A stretch of 64,000 nt of DNA from JAYRZB01 sp041916675 (lineage in GTDB: Bacteria; Pseudomonadota; Alphaproteobacteria; Rhizobiales; Devosiaceae), in assembly GCA_041916675.1 (NCBI GenBank), contig JAYRZB010000003.1, positions 124,001 through 188,000 on the forward strand. The letters are read 5' to 3'. Made by a program: the position numbers and the translations under genes. Under the pieces are notes generated by a model. It saw nothing but the letters and a program-made list of their open reading frames with translations, searched no databases and was not told where the DNA came from. Position 1 is the stretch's first letter, and every line of letters begins with the position of its first letter. Positions 26,024-34,626 of this stretch are shown here, in pieces.

Positions 26024-26520
26024 TCAGCAAAGCCTTGTGCGGGCGGCCAGACGGCCGTGTCGTGATCGGGATGTTGGTGGGAAATGATGGAGGCATTGAA
26101 CTCTTCCTGCCGCACCGCCGCTGGTCCGAGACGTACGGGCAGGTGAGCAATGCCATCAACAAAAGGCTGCTTTTCCCGGGTGTTGACCTGTACGACCGGG
26201 GCAACCAGAGCCGGATGATCGAAGGCCCCAATGGCGACCTCGATCTCCTCCTCAGGCGAGCGATTGATATTTTCGTAAACGAGCGGAGTTCCGCAATCTT
26301 TGCAAAAACCTCGTCTGATCTTGTTCGAACTTTGAAAATAAGCCGGCAGATTTCGCGTCCATACCACACCGTAGCTGGAGACCAGAGGGCCGTAGAAACC
26401 GCCGAACGCCTTCTGGCACATGCGACAGTGGCAGATCGACGCCCCGCCGGTGCGTTCGACGCGAAAGCGCACCGCGCCGCACTGGCAGCCACCGGTGAGG
26501 GCTGAGTTATTCTGTTCCAT
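26020..26520 (-). CDS. GFA-family zinc protein (Mss4-like), second copy
   Basis: A 166-residue paralogue of the protein at 24546-25073. Zinc ligands are CQC (12, 14), CHCRMC (30, 32, 35) and CKDC (73, 76). The same ending HQHPDHDTAVWPP is kept. The start is ATG 26520, inside the last codons of the VOC gene. A long in-frame upstream extension to 26772 runs through the VOC gene and is not real. The segment around 26250-26350 is noticeably AT-richer than its neighbours. Function unknown beyond the family link to glutathione-aldehyde chemistry. Confidence 0.85.
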   Translation of the reverse strand: MEQNNSALTGGCQCGAVRFRVERTGGASICHCRMCQKAFGGFYGPLVSSYGVVWTRNLPAYFQSSNKIRRGFCKDCGTPLVYENINRSPEEEIEVAIGAFDHPALVAPVVQVNTREKQPFVDGIAHLPVRLGPAAVRQEEFNASIISHQHPDHDTAVWPPAQGFAE

Positions 26521-26890
26521 GGCAGACGGCCTCAATGTTGTATCCGTCCGGATCGTAGACGAAGGCGCCATAGTAATTGGGGTGGTATTGCGGACGCAGG
26601 CCCGGGGCACCGTTATCGCGGCCGCCGACGCTGAGGGCGACGGTGTAGAAGGCGTGCACCTCGGCCCGGCTGCGCGCGACGAAAGCCAGATGTCCTTCGC
26701 CGCGATGCTGCTTGCCTGAACTGATCCAGAAGCTGGGGCGATCAATGCCGTAACCGGCATGGCTCGTGCCATCGAAGGTGAAATCGGTCATCAGCTGGAT
26801 GCCGAGGGTGCCGAGCGCGGCGGTGTAAAAGGCTTTTGAGCGTGCAAAATCGCTGACCGCCAGGCCGACATGATCGAGAATAGTGCTCAT
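26507..26890 (-). CDS. VOC-family protein (glyoxalase/bleomycin-resistance fold)
   Basis: A 127-residue metal-dependent fold protein with two beta-alpha-beta-beta-beta units. Visible features are DHVGLAVSDFARSKAFYTAAL, HLAFVARSRAEVHAFY and the closing YYGAFVYDPDGYNIEAVCH; a His near the start (DHVG), a central His and a late Glu are the usual metal ligands. The substrate is unknown. The start ATG 26890 overlaps the cysS stop (ATGA), and the end overlaps the GFA start, so it is part of the tightly packed chain. Confidence 0.88.
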   Translation of the reverse strand: MSTILDHVGLAVSDFARSKAFYTAALGTLGIQLMTDFTFDGTSHAGYGIDRPSFWISSGKQHRGEGHLAFVARSRAEVHAFYTVALSVGGRDNGAPGLRPQYHPNYYGAFVYDPDGYNIEAVCHGTE

Positions 26891-28407
26891 CGCTTGATCT
26901 CCCACCGAGTTTTTTTCTCGCCGGTTTCAGGGTCTTTGTAGTCCGTGAGCTGGATGCCCTTAGCGGCCAGTTCGTTGCGGATGCGGTCGGCCTCGGCAAA
27001 ATCCTTGGCCGCGAGGGCGGCAAGTCGGGCGGCGGCGGCGTCTGCAACTTCCTCACTGCGTTCTGAATCTAGTACTAAGTCCAGATTTGCCACTATTTGG
27101 CTTTCCAGCTCAAAATCACTGAATCCCAACAAATCCAAGGTGACCGCGAATGACATCGCCGCTTCCTGGTCGCCGCGCGCGGCCTGACCGCCCAACCGAT
27201 GCAAGTCGGCGATGATCGGAGAAAGATTCAAGTCGTCAAGCAGCGGACTACTGTCGGGCAGCCGCGCATTGAAGCCAGACAACGCTGCCCCAAATTGCCT
27301 GTTTATCTCCACTTTTATGTCAGCCCATTTGCGAAGAATACTCTGCGCCTCCTCCAGCCTGGAAACAGAGAAGTCAATCGGCTGCCGATAGTGGGTCATC
27401 AGCATGGCAAGACGCAGGACTTCGCCGGGCCATTTGCGACCGCCGAAATCGGTGGTTTCGAGCAGTTGGTGGATGGTGAAGAAGTTGCCCAGGGACTTGG
27501 ACATCTTCTGCCCCTCTACCTGCAGGAAGCCGTTGTGCATCCAGATATTGGCCATGGCGTGCGTGCCATGGGCGCAGCGGGACTGGGCGATTTCGTTTTC
27601 GTGGTGCGGGAAGATCAGATCGAGCCCACCGCCGTGAATATCGAAGGTCTGCCCGAGATAGGCTTCGCTCATGGCCGAGCACTCGATATGCCAGCCCGGA
27701 CGGCCGCGGATAGTGACGGCATTCTCGTTCAGATTGAGTTCCGATCGATTGGCATCTGAAACATGAAAGGTTGCGTCCCAGCCAGGTTGGCCGGGATCAG
27801 ATTCCTTCCAGAGAACAAAGTCTTCTGGGTTCCGCTTGTGATCTTTCACTTCAACTCTTGAGCCAGCCACAGTTGAGGCCGCGTCCCGACGAGAGAGCGC
27901 GCCATAGTCGGGCATGCTGCTGACATCAAAGAGAGTTTCACGACCTTCAGCGCCACGAACGACGTATGCGTGATCCTTGTCCAACAGCTTTTGGATCAGC
28001 GTGACCATCTGGGCGATATAGTCGGTGGCGCGCGGCTGAAAGGTCGGCTCGAGGTTGCCAAGCGCCTTCATGTCGCTGTCGTACTGATTGGCGGTCTTTT
28101 CGGTGACGTGGCGGATGGCCTGGTTGAGCGGCGTGCCCGGATAATCGCGCGCGGCACGGGCGTTGATCTTGTCATCGACGTCGGTGATGTTGCGGACGTA
28201 GGTGACGTGGTCTTTCCCATAGACATGGCGCAGCAGGCGGAAGAGCACGTCAAACACAATCGCCGGGCGGGCGTTGCCGATATGAGCAAAATCATAGACC
28301 GTGGGGCCGCACACATACATGCGCACTTTGGCCGGATCGAGGGGGACAAAGTCCACCTTGCTGCGGCTGAGCGTGTTGTAGAGTTTCAGCGATTTGCCCG
28401 AAGTCAT
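26887..28407 (-). CDS. cysS: Cysteinyl-tRNA synthetase
   Basis: Charges tRNA-Cys in the cytoplasm. The 506-residue protein has the class I signature HIGN (42-45), KMSKS in GQKMSKSLGN, and zinc-binding Cys33 plus the later CSAMSE, HHENE cluster. Start MTSGKSLKLYN at 28407 is preferred, with GGGGA upstream; an ATG at 28434 is possible. It heads a chain of small genes with ATGA overlaps. Some parts, about 27060-27370 and 27720-27960, use AT-richer codons than the rest, suggesting a mosaic origin. Confidence 0.96.
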   Translation of the reverse strand: MTSGKSLKLYNTLSRSKVDFVPLDPAKVRMYVCGPTVYDFAHIGNARPAIVFDVLFRLLRHVYGKDHVTYVRNITDVDDKINARAARDYPGTPLNQAIRHVTEKTANQYDSDMKALGNLEPTFQPRATDYIAQMVTLIQKLLDKDHAYVVRGAEGRETLFDVSSMPDYGALSRRDAASTVAGSRVEVKDHKRNPEDFVLWKESDPGQPGWDATFHVSDANRSELNLNENAVTIRGRPGWHIECSAMSEAYLGQTFDIHGGGLDLIFPHHENEIAQSRCAHGTHAMANIWMHNGFLQVEGQKMSKSLGNFFTIHQLLETTDFGGRKWPGEVLRLAMLMTHYRQPIDFSVSRLEEAQSILRKWADIKVEINRQFGAALSGFNARLPDSSPLLDDLNLSPIIADLHRLGGQAARGDQEAAMSFAVTLDLLGFSDFELESQIVANLDLVLDSERSEEVADAAAARLAALAAKDFAEADRIRNELAAKGIQLTDYKDPETGEKKTRWEIKR

Positions 28408-28625
28408 GGAATTGTCCCCTGCAGCCAACGTCATGCGCGGCAGCTACGGGGTTCTTCGAAGACCAAATCTGAGATGAAGAAAACCGCGCCGCGCCTAAAA
28501 GGTTAGCGGATAATAATGATGCAGCACGGAATGCTGAGTTTGGTGGCGGTTTTCATAACCGGCAATCTGACCGCACTTGGGGCGGAAATCAAGGGTGCTT
28601 GTGGCGGCGGACTGGCAAAGAAAAA

Positions 28626-28650
28626 GGCGGCACCCCTGAAAGGTGCCGCC
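28626..28650 (-). terminator. Rho-independent terminator of the cytochrome c' gene
   Basis: GGCGGCACC (28626-28634) pairs with GGTGCCGCC (28642-28650), loop of seven. On the minus strand the stem is followed by TTTTTCTTT. It lies 26 bases after the cytochrome c' stop. The remaining sequence up to cysS (28651-28676 and 28408-28625) shows no convincing gene. Confidence 0.88.
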
Positions 28651-28676
28651 CAGTTCAGCCTTTGGAGGCTAGGGAA

Positions 28677-29102
28677 CTACTGCGCGCGATAGGTGGCGTG
28701 GCACTCGCCGCAGGTGCCGCCGATGACCTTGAGCGCATCAGCATAGGCCGTGGCATCGCCAGCGGTTGCGGCAGCCAGCGCCGCTTCGGCGCCGCCCTTG
28801 GCCTTGGCGAAGATGCCGTTGAAGGCATCGAGGTTTTCCCAGATGGCGGGGAGCGCATCGGTGCCCTCGCCCGAGCCTTCGGGGAACAGGGTTGGCAAGG
28901 TGGTGAAGTTGGCAACCAGCGTTTCGGCCGCAGCGATGGCTTCGGGGCCGGTCAGGCCGCCAGCGCTGCGCATGATGCCGCCGTTCTGCTTCATCAGGGC
29001 TTCACGGGCTTCCTTCGGGTTATCCTGGGCGATGGCCATGAAGCCAAACGAAAGAGTGAGGGCGCCGGCCAGCGCGGCAGTAATGATCTTGGTATGCTTC
29101 AT
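28677..29102 (-). CDS. Cytochrome c' (class II c-type cytochrome)
   Basis: A 141-residue periplasmic haem protein. The signal peptide ends at about residue 25 (AIA then QDNPKEAREALM). The four-helix bundle carries its haem site at the C-terminus, CGECHATYRAQ, with Cys131, Cys134 and His135, as is diagnostic for the class. Such proteins bind NO and CO and buffer nitrosative stress. The gene is monocistronic, with a terminator at 28626-28650, and short repeats lie upstream at 29165-29225. Confidence 0.94.
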   Translation of the reverse strand: MKHTKIITAALAGALTLSFGFMAIAQDNPKEAREALMKQNGGIMRSAGGLTGPEAIAAAETLVANFTTLPTLFPEGSGEGTDALPAIWENLDAFNGIFAKAKGGAEAALAAATAGDATAYADALKVIGGTCGECHATYRAQ

Positions 29103-29164
29103 AGGAACTCCGGTTCTGTTTCCCGTCCCAAACGGGGTGCGACAAAATGTTCAACACACGCTAA

Positions 29165-29225
29165 CCGTGATCCATCTCACCAGCCCAACGAAATTTGATC
29201 ACGGGCAGCGTGAAATCGATCACGG
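29165..29225. repeat. Three copies of GATCACGG upstream of cytochrome c'
   Basis: CCGTGATC at 29165-29172 (inverted) and GATCACGG at 29197-29204 and 29218-29225. The two direct copies are 21 bases apart, or two helical turns. Overlapping the first copy is GTGAT-CCAT-CTCAC (29167-29180), an imperfect CRP/FNR-type dyad. The block sits between the cytochrome c' start (29102) and the FAH gene end (29243). Confidence 0.4.
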
Positions 29226-29242
29226 ATTGGTGAGACCGGCTA

Positions 29243-30247
29243 TCAGGGCAGAAGCGAAACAGACTGATCGATAGCACCGAACACTTCCTTGTCGGCACCA
29301 TCGACGGCGGCGATGCGGACCGTATCGCCGGCTTTGAGGAAAGGCGTTCGCGCCCGGCCGTATTTGAGCTTTTCGATGGTGCGGGCCTCGGCAATGCAGG
29401 CAAAGCCAATGCCATCTTTCTTGATGGGCAAGGCCTCGTCGTGACTGTTGGCGATGGTGCCCGAGCCGATAATGGTACCTGCCGAGAGCGCCCGGGTCTG
29501 GGTGGCGGCGACGATGAGAGCGGCAAAATCGAAGTGCATATCAACCCCGGCATTGGGCTGGCCGAACAGCTTGCCATTGACCAGGACACGCACCGCCATG
29601 TGCAGACGGCTGCCGCGCCAGCTGATGCCGAGTTCGTCGGGCGTTGCCACGACGGGAGCAAATGAAGTGGAGGGCTTGGCGTGGAAAAAGCCAAAGCCCT
29701 GCTCAAGATCGCCAACCACCAGGCGACGCAAGGAGACATCGTTGCACACCGTGACCAGCCGAATGGCGGCGGCGGCCTGTTCGCGGGTGGCGCGCATGGG
29801 AACCGGCCCGAGGATAACGGCGACCTCGGCTTCGAAATCGACCGCCAGTTCGTCATCGGGCACAAGGATGGGAGCGGTGGGGGCACACAGGGTATCGGAA
29901 CCGCCCTGATAGAGCAGCGGGCGCTCGGTCTGCAGGCCGGTATCCTTGCTGCCCTTGAGGCTGCGCACGCGCTCGAGGTGGCCAAGGTACCCTGCCCCAT
30001 CAATCCACTGATAGGCGCGCGGCAAGGGAGCCAGTGCGCTGGCCGAATCGAACGGCATGCCGGCAACGCCGCCGGAATTGAGTTGGGCACTCAGCGCTTC
30101 GAGAAGGGGTTGCTCGGTCTCCCAGTTATCTAGGGCCGATTGCAGGGTGGGCGCTATCCTGCCGGCCGAAACGCAGGTGGAAAGGTCACGCGAAACCACG
30201 ACGAGCTGCCCGTCGGGGCGGCCATTGCGCAGGGTTGCAAGCTTCAT
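29243..30247 (-). CDS. Fumarylacetoacetate hydrolase-family protein
   Basis: A 334-residue cytoplasmic enzyme with the FAH fold. Features include DDELAVDFEAEVAVILG and GPVPMRATREQAAAAIRLVT, plus GSGTIANSHDEALPIKKDG for the metal-binding region. Members hydrolyse fumarylacetoacetate, acylpyruvates or related diketo acids in aromatic catabolism. Neighbours do not reveal the substrate. It is transcribed with the same orientation as cytochrome c', but with the repeats between them, so it may not be co-transcribed. Confidence 0.88.
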   Translation of the reverse strand: MKLATLRNGRPDGQLVVVSRDLSTCVSAGRIAPTLQSALDNWETEQPLLEALSAQLNSGGVAGMPFDSASALAPLPRAYQWIDGAGYLGHLERVRSLKGSKDTGLQTERPLLYQGGSDTLCAPTAPILVPDDELAVDFEAEVAVILGPVPMRATREQAAAAIRLVTVCNDVSLRRLVVGDLEQGFGFFHAKPSTSFAPVVATPDELGISWRGSRLHMAVRVLVNGKLFGQPNAGVDMHFDFAALIVAATQTRALSAGTIIGSGTIANSHDEALPIKKDGIGFACIAEARTIEKLKYGRARTPFLKAGDTVRIAAVDGADKEVFGAIDQSVSLLP

Positions 30248-30411
30248 GGGATGACCTACTCGTGCCTTGGAAGTGACAGTGCCAACGCTATCGGGTTATC
30301 GGGCACGAAACTACTGTGCGGGTGCCTAGTGTTTTGTTAATCACTGATTCCGCTGGCCGCGGTTTGGGCAAAATGTTCGCCTAGCGTCTGGATGAGGTTT
30401 GGACGGTCCTG

Positions 30412-31581
30412 ATGCACACTTTCGGCTCAATTGCTGCGCGCGTTGCCCCATTGCTGCTGGTGGCACTGGTGGGCTTTGGCCTTGATGTCTCGACAGCCTA
30501 TGCGCAATCGGCGAGCTGCCAGCAGTTGCAGCGCCAACTCAACAGCTTTGAGCGCAATGCCGACTTCCAGCAATCGGGCAATGCCAGCCAGCAGGCCAAG
30601 CGCATCGCAGCGCAGGTGCAGAAAGACGAAAGCGCCTATGTGCGCACCGGGTGCAACGACCTGGCCAAGGCCGGGGCGCAGTTGCCGCGCGAATGCCGCA
30701 ACCTGGCGCGCAAGATTCTCGATGGCCGGGCCGAATACGAAAATGTCTCTCGCAGTGTGAACACGGCCTCGGCAATCGCCCAGCAGCGCGAGGCGGTGTT
30801 GCAGGAAATCGCCCGCTATGGCTGCAATACCTCGCAAGCCAACGTGACCAACCAGGACCGCCCGCGCCGCCGCACACTGTTTGAAGAGCTGTTCGGCGGT
30901 TATCGCGAGGACGAGCAGGTTTTTGGCGATGGCGACCTGATCGGCGACCAGTTTTCGGGCTATGGCGGCTATGGCACGATCCGCACGGTGTGCGTGCGCA
31001 AGAGTGATGGGTATTTCTGGCCGATCAGCTATTCGACGCTGCAGGAGTATGTGGGCAACGATGCCCAGATGTGCCAGGAGCAATGCCCGGGCACCGAGGT
31101 CGAGCTCTACTACTACAGCAATCCCGGGCAGGAACCGGAGGAGATGGTATCGATCTCCGGCGAGCCCTATGCATCGCTGCCGACGGCCTTTGCCTATCGC
31201 AATGCCTTCGACACCTCAGCGCGCTGCAAAGTGGCCTCGGCCAGCAGCGGGGGAAATATATCGGTCGTCACATCTGAGGATGGGAAGTCTCGGGCTTTCG
31301 TGACGCTGAACGACCAGACCTTCCCGATGCCGATCCGCGACCCGCGCGCACCGGCCCAGGTGACCGCAGCGCCGGTGCAGCAGGTGGCCAATGCGGTTTA
31401 TGTCGATGTACCCCTGCCCCGCCCGCGGCCCTTGCAGGCAGGCGAAGTGGGGCCGATTCAGGCAACAGCCGCCGCCCCGGTGCCCGCGCCGGAAAATCGG
31501 ATTGTCACCATTGCCGGCAAGACCGTCAGGATAGTCGGTCCAGACACGCCTTACGCCCGATTAGGGGAAGCAGGGACTTAA
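30412..31581 (+). CDS. DUF2865-domain secreted protein
   Basis: A 389-residue exported protein. The signal peptide is about 31 residues (ending AYAQSASCQQLQRQLN). A coiled, Gln-rich N-terminal half contains Cys-framed helices (TGCNDLAKAG, PRECRNLARKI). The C-terminal half holds the DUF2865 core GYGTIRTVCVRKSDGYFWPI, MCQEQCPGTEVELYYYSNPG, and AFAYRNAFD. This family is found in Hyphomicrobiales and its function is unknown; the six or so cysteines suggest periplasmic disulfides. Its last 56 bases overlap the convergent gltX gene. Confidence 0.85.
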   Translation: MHTFGSIAARVAPLLLVALVGFGLDVSTAYAQSASCQQLQRQLNSFERNADFQQSGNASQQAKRIAAQVQKDESAYVRTGCNDLAKAGAQLPRECRNLARKILDGRAEYENVSRSVNTASAIAQQREAVLQEIARYGCNTSQANVTNQDRPRRRTLFEELFGGYREDEQVFGDGDLIGDQFSGYGGYGTIRTVCVRKSDGYFWPISYSTLQEYVGNDAQMCQEQCPGTEVELYYYSNPGQEPEEMVSISGEPYASLPTAFAYRNAFDTSARCKVASASSGGNISVVTSEDGKSRAFVTLNDQTFPMPIRDPRAPAQVTAAPVQQVANAVYVDVPLPRPRPLQAGEVGPIQATAAAPVPAPENRIVTIAGKTVRIVGPDTPYARLGEAGT

Positions 31582-32851
31582 GCTCCGGGCCATCGTGACG
31601 GCCGGTGAGCGCCATGCGCAACGGCAGGAACAGCGCCTTGCCCTTTCGATCGGTGAGGCCCTTGAGGGCATTGGTCCACAGCGCCCAGGTGCCCTCGTCC
31701 CAAGGCTCGTAGGGCAGATGCTCGGCCGCGAGCGCAATGAAGGCGCGATCGGCATCCTCAATCACTGATTCAACCGGACCGGTTATCAGCCTTGCCCAAA
31801 TGGCAATATCATCGAAGCGGGTAAGGTTTTCGCGCAGTGCCGCCCAGAGTTTGGGATCGGCAAGACCGAGCGCTTCAAGGCGCGGACGGGCCGTCTCATA
31901 GGGCATGGTGTGCAGGATGCGGGCATTGAGGGTGTCGAGCTCGGCCGGATCGTAGCGCGCGGGACCGTGCGAGATCATCGACAGATCGAGCTTTTGGGCG
32001 ATGGCGGCAAGGCTGTCGTAGGGTTCGACGGGCAGGCTGGTGCCGGTGAGGACGGCCATGCTGGCAACAGCCAGCGCCTCGTAGCCCTGAGCCCGCAACT
32101 CGGACAGCGACAGCGAACCGAGGCGTTTGGAAAGCCCTTCACCATCGGCGCCGGTAAGCAGGTTGTGGTGGGCAAAGAACGGGATATGACCGCCCAGCGC
32201 CTCGAAAATCTCGATCTGCGTACCGGTGTTGGAAACGTGGTCTTCGCCGCGGATGACGTGGGTGATGCCGAGATCGATGTCGTCGACAACCGAAGGCAGC
32301 GTATAGAGGTAGCTGCCGTCCTCGCGCACAAGCACCGGATCGGACATCGAGGCGGTGTTGACCGTCTGCGGGCCCTTGATCATATCGTCAAAATGCACCG
32401 GCTTGCCATCGAGCTTGAAGCGCCAGTGCGGGCGGCGGCCTTCGGCTTCAAGCCGGGCGCGGTCGGCATCAGTGAGGGCCAGCGCGGCGCGATCGTAGAT
32501 CGGCGGCTTACCAAGGGCGCGGGCCCGGGCGCGGCGGCGGTCGAGCTCGTCTTCGGTTTCATAGCACGGGTAGAGGCGGCCGGAAGCGATGAGCCGGTTC
32601 CTGGCGGCCTCATAGAGTGCAAAGCGATCGGACTGGCGCACCTTGACGCTGGGGACGATGCCGAACCAGGCAAGGTCTTCTTCGATGCCAGCGGCAAACT
32701 CGGCGGTTGAGCGCGCCACATCGGTATCATCAAGACGAAGAATGTACTGGCCACTGCGCGCCTGGGCGAAAAGCCAGTTGAGCACGGCCGGGCGGGCATT
32801 TCCGAGATGAAGCTTGCCCGTGGGTGACGGGGCATAACGAACGATGGTCAA
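31526..32851 (-). CDS. gltX: Glutamyl-tRNA synthetase
   Basis: A 441-residue class I aminoacyl-tRNA synthetase. The adenylate site HLGN is in SPTGKLHLGNARPA (residues 8-21), and the flexible KMSKS loop appears as LSKRLGS. The shorter length and C-terminal fold fit one of the two GluRS types kept by many alphaproteobacteria, possibly with non-discriminating specificity. The start is TTG (32851), with nadE ending 18 bases upstream on the same strand, so nadE and gltX form an operon. The final 56 bases are shared, in antisense, with the DUF2865 gene. Confidence 0.92.
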   Translation of the reverse strand: MTIVRYAPSPTGKLHLGNARPAVLNWLFAQARSGQYILRLDDTDVARSTAEFAAGIEEDLAWFGIVPSVKVRQSDRFALYEAARNRLIASGRLYPCYETEDELDRRRARARALGKPPIYDRAALALTDADRARLEAEGRRPHWRFKLDGKPVHFDDMIKGPQTVNTASMSDPVLVREDGSYLYTLPSVVDDIDLGITHVIRGEDHVSNTGTQIEIFEALGGHIPFFAHHNLLTGADGEGLSKRLGSLSLSELRAQGYEALAVASMAVLTGTSLPVEPYDSLAAIAQKLDLSMISHGPARYDPAELDTLNARILHTMPYETARPRLEALGLADPKLWAALRENLTRFDDIAIWARLITGPVESVIEDADRAFIALAAEHLPYEPWDEGTWALWTNALKGLTDRKGKALFLPLRMALTGRHDGPELKSLLPLIGRKACLDRLS

Positions 32852-32869
32852 TGGGCAGGTTCCAGTTGG

Positions 32870-34540
32870 TCAGGCAGTGCCTGATTCATCGCGATAGCCG
32901 TTGGTGATGGGATAGCGGCGCCCCAGCCCCAGGGCCTTCTTGGTCATCTTGACGCCGGGAGCTGCCTGACGGCGTTTGAACTCGGCGATGTAGAGCAGCT
33001 TTTCGATACGCTTGACGGTGGCGAGGTCAAATCCCTTGGCAACCACCTCACGCACCGACAGTTCATCCTCGACCAGCCCCTCGAGAATGGCATCGAGCAC
33101 CGGATAGGGCGGCAGACTGTCCTGGTCCTTCTGATTGGGGCGCAGTTCGGCGCTTGGGGCCTTGTCGATGATGGCTTTCGGGATGATCTCGCCCGCCGGG
33201 CCAAAGCAATCGGACGGCTGATGGGCGTTGCGCCAGGCCGCGAGCCGATAGACCTGCATCTTGAGCAGGTCTTTCAACGGATTGAAGCCACCATTCATAT
33301 CGCCATAGATGGTGGCATAACCCACTGACATTTCGGACTTGTTGCCGGTGGTGATGAGTAGCGAGCCGAACTTGTTGGACACTGCCATCAGGATCAGCCC
33401 ACGCATGCGCGACTGCATGTTTTCCTCGGTCAGGTCCTCGGCGCGCCCGGCAAACAGCTCGGCCAGTTCGCCCTTGGCGGCATCGACGGGTGAGCCGATT
33501 GAGACGATGTCATAACGCACGCCGAGCCGGTCAGCGCAATCCTTGGCATCCTTGAGGCTTTCCTCACTGGTGTAGCGATAGGGCAGCATCAGGCAGTGCA
33601 CCTTGTCGGCACCGAGCGCATCGACGGCCATGGCCGCAACCACCGCACTATCGATGCCGCCGGAGAGGCCAAGCACGACGGACTTGAAGCCGTTCTTGCG
33701 CACATAGTCGCGCAGGCCGAGGACGCAGGCGCGCCAGGGCGTTTCGTCAACAGAAGGCAGGTCGCGGATCACGCCGTCGACGCAGCGCCAGCCGTCGTTG
33801 GTGCGGGCCCAGTCGGTGACAATGAAATCGGTCTCAAAGCTCTTGGCCTGGAAAACCACCCGATCACCCGGTTCGACGGCGAATGAGGCACCATCGAAAA
33901 CCAGTTCGTCCTGGCCGCCCACCTGATTGAGGTAGAGCAGTGGCACGTTGTCTTCGCTGACCCGGGCCCTGACGAGGCGCAAGCGCTGGTCGAGCTTGCC
34001 CGCCCAATAGGGGGAGCCGTTGGGGCAGAGCAGAATGCGCGCGCCCTGATCGACTAGGTGTTCGCAGACTTCGGCGTGCCAGATGTCCTCGCAGATCGGC
34101 ACTCCGATCGACACGCCCTTGATGGTCATGGGTTCGGCCAGGGGGCCGGAGGTGAAATAGCGCTTTTCGTAGAAAACGTCGTCGTTGGGCAGATCGCGCT
34201 TGAGGCGGCGCGCGGTGACGGCGCCGTTTTCGGCCAGGATCACCGAATTATAGAGGTGCTCGCCATCCTTCCAGACGGTTGGGAGCAGGACACTGACCGA
34301 CGTGCCCGCCGTCGCCTTGGCCAGTGCCTCGGCGGCGGCCATGGCATCGGCAACGAACTGGGGCTTCAACAGCATATCCTCAGGGAAATAGCCGGTGAGG
34401 AAAAGTTCGGAAAACATCAGGATATCGGCTTTGGCGGCCACCGCCTGATCGAGAGCGGCCCGCGCCAGAGCAAGGTTTCCGGTGAGATCACCGACCTTGG
34501 GATTGAGCTGGGCCAGCGCGATGCGAAGTCGATCAGTCAC
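32870..34540 (-). CDS. nadE: Glutamine-dependent NAD+ synthetase
   Basis: A 556-residue two-domain enzyme making NAD+ from nicotinate adenine dinucleotide. The N-terminal nitrilase-like glutaminase domain (1-265) has catalytic Glu in MFSELFLTGY, Lys in LKRDLPND and Cys in PICEDIWH. The C-terminal synthetase has the ATP pyrophosphatase loop LSGGIDSAVVAAM. A GTG start at 34540 is used; the ribosome site is weak. It precedes gltX. With nadC at 11457 it shows an intact late NAD pathway in the window. Confidence 0.95.
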   Translation of the reverse strand: MTDRLRIALAQLNPKVGDLTGNLALARAALDQAVAAKADILMFSELFLTGYFPEDMLLKPQFVADAMAAAEALAKATAGTSVSVLLPTVWKDGEHLYNSVILAENGAVTARRLKRDLPNDDVFYEKRYFTSGPLAEPMTIKGVSIGVPICEDIWHAEVCEHLVDQGARILLCPNGSPYWAGKLDQRLRLVRARVSEDNVPLLYLNQVGGQDELVFDGASFAVEPGDRVVFQAKSFETDFIVTDWARTNDGWRCVDGVIRDLPSVDETPWRACVLGLRDYVRKNGFKSVVLGLSGGIDSAVVAAMAVDALGADKVHCLMLPYRYTSEESLKDAKDCADRLGVRYDIVSIGSPVDAAKGELAELFAGRAEDLTEENMQSRMRGLILMAVSNKFGSLLITTGNKSEMSVGYATIYGDMNGGFNPLKDLLKMQVYRLAAWRNAHQPSDCFGPAGEIIPKAIIDKAPSAELRPNQKDQDSLPPYPVLDAILEGLVEDELSVREVVAKGFDLATVKRIEKLLYIAEFKRRQAAPGVKMTKKALGLGRRYPITNGYRDESGTA

Positions 34541-34626
34541 GGAACGAATACCCTTTTGCAGTGGTGCAAAGACTTATCCGCTCACCCGACGAGGGGCAAG
34601 CGGACAAAGGGCGCGGCACGGTGAGC

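Noticed and set aside
26521..26772. N-terminal extension of the second GFA protein
   Set aside because: It lies inside the VOC gene in another frame; GFA similarity begins at the methionine at 26520.
28516..28692. Small plus-strand frame (58 codons) between cysS and cytochrome c'
   Set aside because: It runs through the terminator at 28626-28650 and into the end of the cytochrome c' gene, has a poor ribosome site and no recognisable similarity.
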